Source: Trichaptum fuscoviolaceum (lineage: Eukaryota; Basidiomycota; Agaricomycetes; Hymenochaetales; Trichaptaceae). Taken from it: 64,000 nucleotides of DNA. Under the pieces are notes generated by a model. It did no database searches and was not told where the DNA came from. It worked only from the letters and a program-made list of their open reading frames with translations. Positions 1 to 9,416 of the stretch are shown here, in pieces. The position numbers and the translations under genes were made by a program. Each line of letters begins with the position of its first letter. The stretch's first letter is position 1. The stretch lies in the NCBI GenBank assembly GCA_910574455.1, contig CAJSYZ010000009.1, positions 1,612,001 to 1,676,000 of the forward strand, written 5' to 3'.

Positions 1-21
1 ACTATCGAAATCGATTACTAG

Positions 22-1755
22 AGATTTACTTGGACCTCTTCAGTGATAATTATTGTCCTGCTCGCTATGACCCCACGCTCCGAGATGCACAGCGCAGCAT
101 ATGTTTTTGGCTCCGAGGGAATTGTAAATCAGACCGGCGGATGGAATTCAGGAATTGCATTCTTGTTCGGACTTCTTTCTGTGCAATGGACGGTGAGATC
201 ATTCAATATCCCTCATTCTATGTCACCCGTACTTACTATAATTAGATGACTGTGAGCTGGGAGTTCTTGTATGTCTGTCTTCTTGTCTTACATTTGGAAT
301 AGGATTACGATGCCACGGCACATATTTCGTGAGTATCATTATCTTCAGATCTTATGCCTACCTTTTTGCTCACAGTCTATTTAGCGAGGAAGTTAAGAGG
401 GCTGCATATGCTGGTTCGTTGTAACTGACCTGTGCGGATGATTGTAAGTCTAACCATATCTTTTCCAAGCCCCTAGCGCTATTTTCATCGCAGGCAAGTG
501 TTCCTTCTAGTTCGTTGGATACTCACAGTGGACCTGACGTCTTTACTAGTTATCGGAACTGGCTTGATTGGGTGGCTGTTGAACATCGTCCTTATCCTTT
601 GTTCTGGACCTCTGTAAGTGACCAGATCCACTGCAGGCATGGATTACATATTCTAATATTCACTCAGGGAAAATTTACCCGGGGCTTCTGCGAATGCAAT
701 GCTGCAGGTTCGTATACGGCGAATCCCTTGGATAGGACTCGTTCCGGTTGCTGATCTTTGCACATAGATAATGACCGACCGCATTGGCAAGACTGGAGCT
801 TTGTTCCTTTGGGTAACTAGCGATCGTTGTCAGAACGAATTGGCTTCTGACCCACTTCATTAGGCATTTGTATGCTTAACTGCGTTCTTTGTCTGCCAGA
901 CTGCGCTACAAGCGTGTTCGCGGACAGTTTATGCATTCAGTCGCGATCATGGTAAGTTTATATCTTGTTCTGTATATTTGTTTAGTCCTCACCCTCATAT
1001 CTTAGGTCTGCCTGATCGTGGTTACTTCGGCCGTGTGAGCAAGCTTACCCAGACACCCATGCAAGCCATCTGGGCTACAACCCTCTTCAGTATCCTTCCT
1101 GGTTTGCTTGATTTTGCGAGCCCCGTCGCTGCCAATGCCATCTTCTCGCTAACAGCAATGGCTTTGGATATATCGTATATTATCCCTATATTCTTGTCAG
1201 TGTCTTATTGCGCCGTCTTATTTGCTAAACTAACGCAATGTGATGTTATGCAGGCGGAGGCTATATAGGAATCATCCGGAAGTGAACTTCAAGCCGGGTC
1301 CATTCTACATGGGCTCAGGATTACTCGGGTGGGCGGCGAACATAACTTGCATAATTTGGACGATCTTCGTGTCCGTCATCTTCTCGCTGCCGACAGTATT
1401 GCCAGTGAACAAAGAGAATATGAACTATGCCTCTGTGAGTTACTAAAGTATGATCATCGTAATGTCATTGTTGCTTATCTCATTTACCGTCCAAGGTCAT
1501 CACTGGAGGCGTTGTCATTCTGTCTGGGTAAGCATTTTCAACTCCATCATGTATGCGATTAGATACTGAAGTAAAGTCTCCAGCGCATGGTATATTCTAG
1601 GGTATGCTGCCATCTGCTAACCCCAGAATACTTGCCCATTCACTTACCTCATTTCGCATAGGGCTCACCGTCATTACCATGGACCGACCTCAAATTTGCC
1701 ACCAGAATTACAAGCGAAGATGGACAAGGAGCAGCGCGATAGTGGCGATGTTTAA
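22..1755 (+). CDS. Amino-acid permease (APC superfamily), 5' partial
   Basis: Twelve-helix plasma-membrane amino-acid/GABA-type transporter of the fungal APC family; only the 3' part is present. About ten exons can be joined in frame. The first visible exon, after a possible acceptor at 19-21, reads VLLAMTPRSEMHSAAYVFG and GLLSVQWT. Then come DYDATAHIS (303-328), EEVKRAAYA (385-411), ENLPGASANAMLQ (about 670), MTDRIGKTGALFLW (about 770), a block starting AFVCLTAFFVCQTALQ (about 865), GLPDRGYFGRVSKL (about 1005), IPIFL/RRLYRNHPEV across a junction at 1195/1254, and the end ELQAKMDKEQRDSGDV with TAA at 1753-1755. The hydrophobic stretches between these motifs are the membrane helices. Most introns are 45-110 bases; one (494-549) starts with GC rather than GT. 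No frame break is visible, so it is probably functional. Substrate specificity cannot be read from sequence. Confidence 0.85.
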
Positions 1756-2695
1756 ATCAGTTAGACATCGTACTTACTAGGCACTTGCACACGGTCACGT
1801 ATCTTTAATGCCATCACCATGATTTAATGAAATTTTCCTGATTCCATTCACATCTTGCTGTAGCTATCCCCAAATCCTACACTATCTCCCACTCACAACA
1901 ACGGGCTTTGATCTAGTATCTGTGGAGTTATGGTTTCTTTTGAGCTTCTCAAATGCTTTGTTTCATAATAAATGTAGCTTCGGAATTCTATTCTACACAA
2001 TGTAACTCGCGTACACAATGAGCCTGAGGATTCTTCAAGTTCAAGTTGTTGTGATCTGCAGTCTACTATGTAGTAGTAGTACTCCGCCGGGGCGACGATC
2101 TGAAGGCGGCCTAGATACACACGTATGTATCCATTGCCTTCTACCTACCAGTATGAGGTTCCCTACGACACCCTAGATCTATAAATTGGCCTGAACTTGC
2201 TTGCAGCCATGGTACTCGATGTAGCGCAACCGTTCCACTTACGGCTGCCGCTAAGCAGATTGTAACAACTGACAAGGGTGATAAAGTATACGGAATGAAT
2301 TGTCAGGGAACTGATGGATGAATACTCTTTATTACTTCAACGTAGGCCTGAGGCAAGCTTAACGTTCCTCTGGTTGCAGCACTACTTTCGCGATACATAC
2401 AATTTCAAACTCTTCTCGTTCCCGATTAGTTTTTGTAACTTCGCTATAACTTTATTTCTTTGTAAGTTCCGTGATATACACATGTATCAGAATCAAGCGA
2501 CACAATCATCATGCACTATGAGTGAGGTAAATTATGCATCCGATTTATAGCAAAGGTGTGTCATATAAGTAGGTGCTCTCTTTTTCAATGGCAAAAATAT
2601 GTAGAAATCTCAGCCCAGGCCCACAATGCCAATTAATAGTAGCTTTGAAAATCTCCTGGGCTATTGCTCCACTATCTTACGAAGTACCAAGTTCT
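1756..2695. other. Intergenic, no supported gene
   Basis: AT-rich spacer between the permease 3' end and the 3' end of the epimerase gene. It contains a short TAGTA-type run at 2065-2085. The open frames are short, lack splice-compatible neighbours and show no recognisable motif. It probably holds the two 3' untranslated regions. Confidence 0.5.
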
Positions 2696-3895
2696 CTACA
2701 CAGATGCCTTCCAGGCGGCATAGTATTGGCGTATGCCGTCCACCATACTCAGTTTATAAGGCCTCCATCCAACGAGGGTACGCGCAAGACTCGGTCTGAG
2801 GAGTGTCGTGGTTGCAATAGCCTCTTCGAAAACTAGGAGCAGCGTCAGTCATCAACTACCCAAGGTTTAATTACAAGTCGAAATACACTGACCAGTGTTC
2901 GGTTCGCGATACTTGTATCCCGAGGCACCGGACACGCGGACAACGGCTTCAAGGACATCATCAACCGACTCCGACGCATCGTTTGCAATGTCGAAGACAA
3001 GGCCCTTACAGATCGGGCCAGCCTCCGCAAGCCTCAAAAACGCATCAGCAAGGTCGTCAACGTGGATCATCGCCCACCGCCCGCCCTTCCGGCCAGCCCA
3101 GACAAGCTCCTGACCAGGCTGGGCCGAGCCAAACAGCATGGAGGTGATGGATCCCGAGCGCCCGTAGACTAAAGCGGGACGAAGGACAATACCGTCGACG
3201 TGTGTGCTGGTGAGTACTTTTTGCTCGAGCTGAGGACGCCAGGCAACGAGCTGTGTTGTGTTCTTCGGAGGGCTGCGCTCGGAGGTGACTTCCGTGCGGT
3301 CTTCGCCATGCACCCATGTACCTGTTAGGGAATAAATTTCTATTGCACATTCCGGAAAGAGAGAAGAGGCTACGAACCGGAACAGTATATGTAGGTCAAC
3401 TTCGGCGCGAAGGAGCTTCGGGTCTTCTGCGCTCCTTGGCAGGTAGCATCGAATATTGTCTGTGCAAGTGCATGTATGTCCGAGCCTCCGACGCAATTAA
3501 TTACTGTAAATCGAGCAATTAGTTAAGTAATCTGTTCGTCCGGCATGAATTCCTAGCCCTTCAGATACATACCAACGTCGGCCTTTTCTGCAATAGGCAG
3601 CCATTGCTCAACACTAGCGGGGTCCGCAACAACGGGTATGACTTTCGAGAATGCTGATTAAAATAGTGACACTTTTGTTTCCGGCTCGTGTACTGACTTT
3701 CATTTTCTTCAAGCAATTTTACCTTTCCAGCGCTCCTCGTTTGACCATAAACTGTGTAACCTTTCCTGACGAAAGCCTGGCACGCAGGGAGTCTACAGTG
3801 TAAAGCGTAATCGAGTTAATATCGTTCATCTCATGTATAGTTTCCGTGATCACTCACCCGATGAAGCCAGTGGCCCCGAAGATAAACACCTTCAT
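2696..3895 (-). CDS. NAD(P)-binding epimerase/dehydratase-like protein, copy A
   Basis: Extended short-chain dehydrogenase (NAD-dependent epimerase/NmrA-like) of about 295 residues, expected in the cytosol. Exon 1 (3858-3895) starts at ATG 3895-3893 and gives the Rossmann dinucleotide loop FIFGATGFIG. Later exons give KGYTVYGQTRSAGKVKLL, VIPVVADPASVEQWLP, INCVGGSDIHALAQ, TWVHGEDRTEV, VLRPALVYGRSGS and WAMIHVDDLADAFLR. The last exon is spliced in at a CCTAG acceptor and ends LVGWRPYKLSMVDGIRQYYA...KASV with TAG at 2698-2696. All junctions keep frame, so the gene is intact. The substrate is unknown. It is nearly identical in layout and sequence to 27823-29005, and a fragment of a third copy lies at 21964-22043. 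A TATA-like element lies about 105 bases upstream. Confidence 0.85.
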
Positions 3896-4697
3896 ATTGT
3901 ATCAAAGTCTTCTGACAAGTGGTCAAGGCAGAGATATCAGGATGTGAACGTCGAGCTGTGGGAGTTGTGGATAGTCTGCGGTGGTCAGAAGCCAGACTTT
4001 ATATAGAGTCGGCTCCTTTCTAGTACTCGTACATAGTAGAACTATTGTTGAGGAACTCTATGACATTAATGCTATAATAGGAAGTTGATCAGAGAAGCAT
4101 CGGAGAAAGTTGATGCTAACGATCAATGAGCGTAAGAAGTGCAAGTGTGGAATGAGTTACACATATGATTACACATGAAATTGCATGCAGACGCTCGGTT
4201 ACGACCACGTTATGATGCGCAGCAGGTTTGCGCAGATAGCGCAGTTGGAATACGCAGATTGCGCAGTGGAATTGTATAGTCTGATGTGTAACTCAAATTT
4301 AATATGCACCGAATATACTCTGAAAGTTACCTTGGCATTGGGATGTTGGTAAGGCATCAAATCATTTGTCTGGTGTCATCCAAAACATCGCTCATATCTT
4401 GGCAATTCCATTGCAAACCATGGTGAATGGATGATGATTCTAGAAGGTAGCTTCTGAGCGAGACCATTGACGAGAAGTCGTTCACAGTGCCCCAATTTTT
4501 TTCAGGTGATAAAAGCTCGAAAGGACTAAGCAGATGGAGAAAATGAATTGTGGTGGTTGTGTTACATTATTGTGTATCCGCCTCAGGCTGAAAACTCAAG
4601 TTGACTCGGAAGTTCAACTTGAAGTTGGAGGCGTGAGAACTTAAGTTAAAACTTGGAAGGCAGAGCCTGGCTGCCCTACTCTCCTTACCGAAATGAC
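3896..4697. other. Divergent spacer between epimerase A and F-box pseudogene A
   Basis: Promoter-side spacer of the epimerase gene. At 4217-4272 a GCGCAG word recurs four times at irregular spacing, and at 4595-4655 there are several AAGTT/AACTT inverted words. No gene is visible. Copy C has a longer and copy B a much shorter equivalent spacer. Confidence 0.45.
3997..4005 (-). promoter_or_regulatory. TATA-like element upstream of epimerase copy A
   Basis: The reverse strand reads TATATAAAG about 105 bases upstream of the ATG at 3895. Copy C has TATAAAG at nearly the same distance (29117-29123), which supports a shared core promoter. Assigned by motif and conservation only. Confidence 0.5.
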
Positions 4698-6301
4698 CTC
4701 CAAAAGATAACATTCGACTCCAGATCTATCGATATTTGTGTAGACTCCTTGCTTAGGTCCAAGGGACATTACGATGAGGACGGACTATGGCACCTGGCAT
4801 TCTCAGCAGGTATGTGCATTTTCGTGCTCAGAAACACCCATTGTACTCTAAAGATGCATCACAGGCTCAAGCATCTTGAGCATTGGTCTAAAGGACTTCC
4901 TCTCATATCCGAAGCGCAGGATTCTCTTAGATCTCTCGCAGGTGTCAAGCATCTTCTCGAAAATCTCCTCGATTCACTTCAGGCAACAACCTCAGCGATA
5001 ATGGCAGCCCTTCTTCCTTTCCAACGCGGAAAGGGCTTAATTCTCTTAACGATATCCTTTCCATGATATTCGTATACGATGGGTCACGATCCCATTGAAG
5101 CTCGTTTGTCGCCGGTTCCATGAGGTCGCTTCCGGCATACCACAACTACGGATTTCCATCTCTAATTACATGATTATCCATGCGTCCTTGGAGCAAAGCA
5201 AAGCTGTTGGTCTGAATGTCGAACTATGTCTGAGTCCGGATGACTGGGGCTACCGGCTTGATGCGCTGCAAACCGTTGATGCAGCGCTTGCACATATCGA
5301 TCGGTGGGAACACTGAAGTGTGAGCTCGTGCGAGCAATTGTGGCAGGAAATGGAGCCCTGGATCACACAACTTGGCGAAAGAACCATGAATATTCATGCG
5401 CCACGATTATGTTCCCTTTCTGCTGCGTTTTCTCCTGGCCTTGTGGGGGACGAAACCGTCCTTGATAATTCCGGATAATGCCATTCACTTTTACCGGACT
5501 TGAACGCTACCATATCTTCACAGTCTTGAAGCCTATAATTTTGTTCCAATACCCTTCATCGTACCCTCATTGACTTCTCTCTCGATCGAGCTTCAATCGC
5601 CATGCGATGATGATGAAAACCCACGACCACATAGCCTCCGTCATCTGCTCGATTTACTCTCATCTGCTCCCTTCCTGGAAGACCTCAATTTGCTTCCAGA
5701 TTGGCTCGATGCTGAGCTAGTTCCTTCACCAGTAGTGCTCCATCACTTGAAGACATTTCGGGTGCATTTTGCATATTGGTCACCATCAAAAGTCTCTCTC
5801 TTCGCGAATGCCCTCGCGACTCCGGCCATTCGCAAAATACACCTTTCCATTGAGAGAGAACCCGGCCCGGATTCGGCACTGGATCCATCGCAATGGTTGC
5901 ACTGTTTCTTTGGTTGCGACATATACGCAACACTGGAAGAACTCACTTTCAAGTTCAACATCTTTGATGATCTCCGCCAATTCACAATGCCCCTTGAGAA
6001 TCTCCGAAACTTACGCGCATTGACTCTTGAAACGGGCAGTTGGATCCCGAAAGTCGATCTATCAAATGGTATTATCCCACCCCTTCGTTCTCTTTATTTA
6101 TACCTAAATAGCTGTTGGACGTCTTGGCTGGGCTGCGTCCAGGACAAGATGCGCGATCAGGGAACTACAACCGACTTCCAAGATCTGTCGATCAGTATCT
6201 ACGGTAGCCCGATTGAGGAGTGGGCCAAAGAAATCTCCAAATTTCCGAATATTAGTGTAGTTTGGCTACGATCTCCGCTTCGGAGTTCTGCATTTATATG
6301 A
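4698..6301 (+). pseudogene. F-box-like protein pseudogene, copy A
   Basis: Homologous over its length to the intact F-box gene at 20136-21744 but broken. The position matching the start codon reads CTC CAA AAG ATA (4698-4709) in place of ATG AAA GAG ATA, so no start remains. Exon 1 (IDICVDSLLRSKG...) still ends in a valid donor at about 4811, and exon 2 starts LKHLEHWSKGLPLISEAQ at about 4864. Near 5036-5055 a loss of four bases relative to copy C shifts the frame inside the F-box core. After reopening (KLVCRRFHEVASGIPQL, from 5095) a stop at 5314-5316 follows HIDRWEH, and the frame is lost again before 5570. The last part, 5570-6301, is open and keeps the leucine-rich region. Any RNA would not give a full protein. 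Confidence 0.85.
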
Positions 6302-6429
6302 AACCATTATCTTCTGTGGAACATTATTGGCCATTTAACCTGGACCATAGTAAGTCTATATACACAGACAGGCGGAGCTTCACAAAGAAGTAGCTAGCCT
6401 GGTCAACAGGCTATACAAAGCTCAAGGAT

Positions 6430-6560
6430 TTCTCTTGCGAATTTGATACGAGACCAGATGCTGACCAAACTTCTAAGGACGCACAGCCACTGACAGGGTC
6501 CAATGTGATGATGTGAAATATGAGAATGGTACACCTTTTCACCTTACCTACGTTCTTATA
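6430..6560. repeat. Inverted duplicate of 19740-19870
   Basis: The reverse complement here shares long near-identical words with 19745-19815, for example GAAGGTGTACCATTCTCA and CCCTGTCAGTGGCTGTGCGT. It lies downstream of the beta-barrel gene in copy A and downstream of the broken beta-barrel gene in copy B, so it belongs to the duplicated segment. Confidence 0.75.
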
Positions 6561-6788
6561 TGGGTTTGAGTACATGAGTTCCGATTTCAGTAACAAACAC
6601 ATTTCATATATTGACAACGACTTATAGACATCAAGAAACAACTGTAGGTGTGAAGGGTGTGCAGCTCTTCTCACACATTCAAACGAAATTCTACTACAGT
6701 ACAATCCGGGTTGGAGACCTGCATAATGATAAGTATAGAACACCTCTGCAGTTCTCAAGGAACTTACCTTTAGGGTCGCAGATGGCTC

Positions 6789-7452
6789 TCAGTTGAAGTC
6801 CCAAGAGCCGTATATGACACCTTCGCTCTCGGGCGCGAAGTAAGAGAAAAGAGAAGGCGACAGGTCCAGGCCAGCGTACGGGCATCCGGGGCACTACATA
6901 GGTTTCAGAATTTATTAGGCACTCGATCTTAGTTACCACTGACCTCATCGACAATTGCAGCGACTGCGCTCTTGCCACCGTAGTAGATGGTGATCTGCTC
7001 CCAGCAATACTGGCCGTTGCCGTATTGCTGTCATCACTGAGGTGAGTTTTTGCATTATGATGCAGAAAGAGGCGCTCTCACGTCAGAGTTCAAAGCGACG
7101 ACCTTAATGCAGGAGGTTTGTTAGTTCGGAAAGTCGAGATACAGAAAAACCAGCACTGACCCATTCAGAATCGCTGTTCGTACCACCGCAAGCACCACTG
7201 GCGAAGAGGGAAATGAATTAAATTTTACATTGTTAGATTATTAGCCGGGACATTTGTTACTTACACTCCAACCTCGTAGTAAGTGAAGCGTGCGTTGTCG
7301 TAGCGCTTTGCGAGGTCGCGCTCGCCGAGCGTTTCGTTCCTCTTCGTCATCTCGAAGCGCATGCCCTCAGGAGCCGGAGTGGCGAGTGCAGAGTTGACAC
7401 AAGAGAGGCCGAGAGCGACAAGAGAAGAGAATGTAGAAGCTGAGAAGCGCAT
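6789..7452 (-). CDS. Secreted RlpA-like/barwin-like double-psi beta-barrel protein
   Basis: Small secreted protein of about 145 residues. Exon 1 (7265-7452) starts MRFSASTFSSLVALGLSC, a clear signal peptide with cleavage likely after the SALATPAP region. A KR-containing propeptide-like stretch (LAKRYDNARFTYYEVG) leads into the mature domain. Three short exons follow: GACGGTNSDSEW, VVALNSD and QYGNGQYCWEQITIYYGG...AAIVDE. The last exon reads CPGCPYAGLDLSPSLFSYF and ends GVIYGSWDFN with TGA at 6791-6789. The DEC-PGCPYAGLDLS signature and paired cysteines are characteristic of fungal RlpA-like/expansin-related proteins. The family acts outside the cell; the substrate is unproven. A broken duplicate lies at 19266-19504. 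A TATAAAG motif sits about 80 bases upstream (7531-7537). Confidence 0.85.
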
Positions 7453-7530
7453 TGTGAGATAGATTGCTAGAGTGTTTGTCGTTTGCTGAAGCTGCTCGAC
7501 TTGAGGGACGTCAGAGAAAAGAAGTGCAAG

Positions 7531-7537
7531 CTTTATA
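7531..7537 (-). promoter_or_regulatory. TATA-like element of the beta-barrel gene
   Basis: TATAAAG on the reverse strand, about 80 bases upstream of ATG 7452. Motif-based call only. Confidence 0.4.
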
Positions 7538-9416
7538 AGTTTTCAGAGCGCTCGTTCTCTTAGCTGTCAATGTCTTGAAACGAAAAAAAAAATCACTCTG
7601 AAAGTTATTGCAATGTTGGCACTTCATAGAAACCCTTGCTTGTCCGACTCTCGGCCTCCACAATCTTCCTTTCTGATTCGCAATTATTCCGGTAGGTTGT
7701 ACCATCATTCCAGAATTTGTATTGAATGCGTCAGAGGGCAGGTATAGACTGAAAACCACATAACACGTTGGCTCTCGCAGGTTTCAGTCATGTCGGTTTC
7801 GGGTCCGTTGAGGGCGCTAGGCGCGTGAAGGGGCACAGTCCGGAGGGGACGGACCGCGGTCATCAGCGGTAGGTAGGAAAGGTAAGAATGTGTGGCACAA
7901 GAAAGGTAAACTTGCGGGTCTCGAAGAAACCGGTCCCAGGTGAGTGCATTCTCATTGACAAAGATTTCAAAAACTCCCTAAAGAAACGATGGTGGACAGA
8001 TGATATTGCGATGCCATAGATAGAAGAGGGTAACAAAAAAGCTCCTACCTTACACCTGAGTCTTCTTTTCCTCGCAACCGTGTGCGAAATTCAAAGTCTC
8101 TGGCCCGATAGCATTGGAACACCCGGCTAACTAGCGAGAACACTGACGAGTTATTTTAAGCCTTGGAGGTTCGGCAAGCCCATTAAGCTAGCATGATTTG
8201 TGAACCTAAATTTGCAACATCGAGGACAGAAAGGAAAGTCGTCACCACAGATACTATACCGCTCATAAATTGTACCCAAAACCGTAGACCGCTCATAGTA
8301 AACCTAGGATCCTTGATAACAACGACTAGTGACTCGTGAGACAGGCTCATCCGTAGCCGCGTAAGACCGACAGTATTTGTTTCGAATACCATTCAGTTCG
8401 TAATATGCGCCGAACTCTGTGACAGGCACGGATGTCAAAGAGCAACCAGTTCCAGCGCATTCTAGTCATGGGATATCCAAGAGCTCGGCTTCTCCTTAGT
8501 GAAGCTGCGAGTACTCGCTCCAGTCAATGCCCAGACGGTCTTCGTCAGAAGACGGGCGGTGATTGGGATACTAAGCATGTCACTACCGGTAGGTCACCGG
8601 TTGATGCAGCTTGTGCATATGAGGCGACAAGATTCAAGTGCAAGAGTCGGTCGTTAGACTGGATATCTTCATCCCATTGGTTGGGGAACGACGTGGACAA
8701 ACGAAATTATATGCTGAGGTTGAACAGGTGAATGAGGACTGAACCGGGAACGAGGCCGAAATACCTCATGAAGCCCGACTTTACAGAAGACCGAGACTCC
8801 TTGTTGAAATGAATTAGTGTGAGTAATCGTCGCGTCAAAGGGTTAAGCCTTTCATCTCACATTGGACTTGCATGAAGTGTTGTTTTCTTCGAGTAATGCG
8901 GGAACAGTTGTTGCCGAGTCCCCATATCAATAGTTTACAACTGTGAACAGACAAAAAGCGGGTGCTCATCGAAGTTCATTAAAGATTGCGCATGTACTCT
9001 GCTGGATGCGCATTACCAACTTTTTCAAGCGCAAATTCGTAGGATGCCGCATCCATGTTCAAGTTCTTGCTGTGAAAAAGACGTTAAGATTGCCGGATTT
9101 TAGAAAGCGATCGGTCTAAATATCCTTCAAGAAGGTTACCGTTAGTCAAAGAGCCATTGTCAGGCTTCCAATCCTTCTTTGAATTTGGGCAAACATGGAG
9201 GTTGAAAGGAAAGATTGATGGATCACGCTTATGTGCGAGCGTGGGAAATGACACGTACTGGCCCAAGAACACGACTTTTTGTTGTAATTACTTTGTGCGC
9301 TTTTTCGTCTTTCACCCCCTCGAGCTCGCTGTCTGCCACGTCGCTCGACGTTAGACACGTCACTACGTGCATAAAAGGTCTATGCCCTCAACGAACTGAT
9401 CGTTTTTGCTCCCGCC
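7538..9416. other. Long intergenic region, no supported gene
   Basis: About 1.9 kb between the divergent beta-barrel and Lhs1-like genes. The open frames are short and show no recognisable domain or splice pattern. A TATA-like ATAAAAGG lies at about 9371, roughly 40 bases before the Lhs1-like ATG. Otherwise nothing was seen. Confidence 0.45.
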
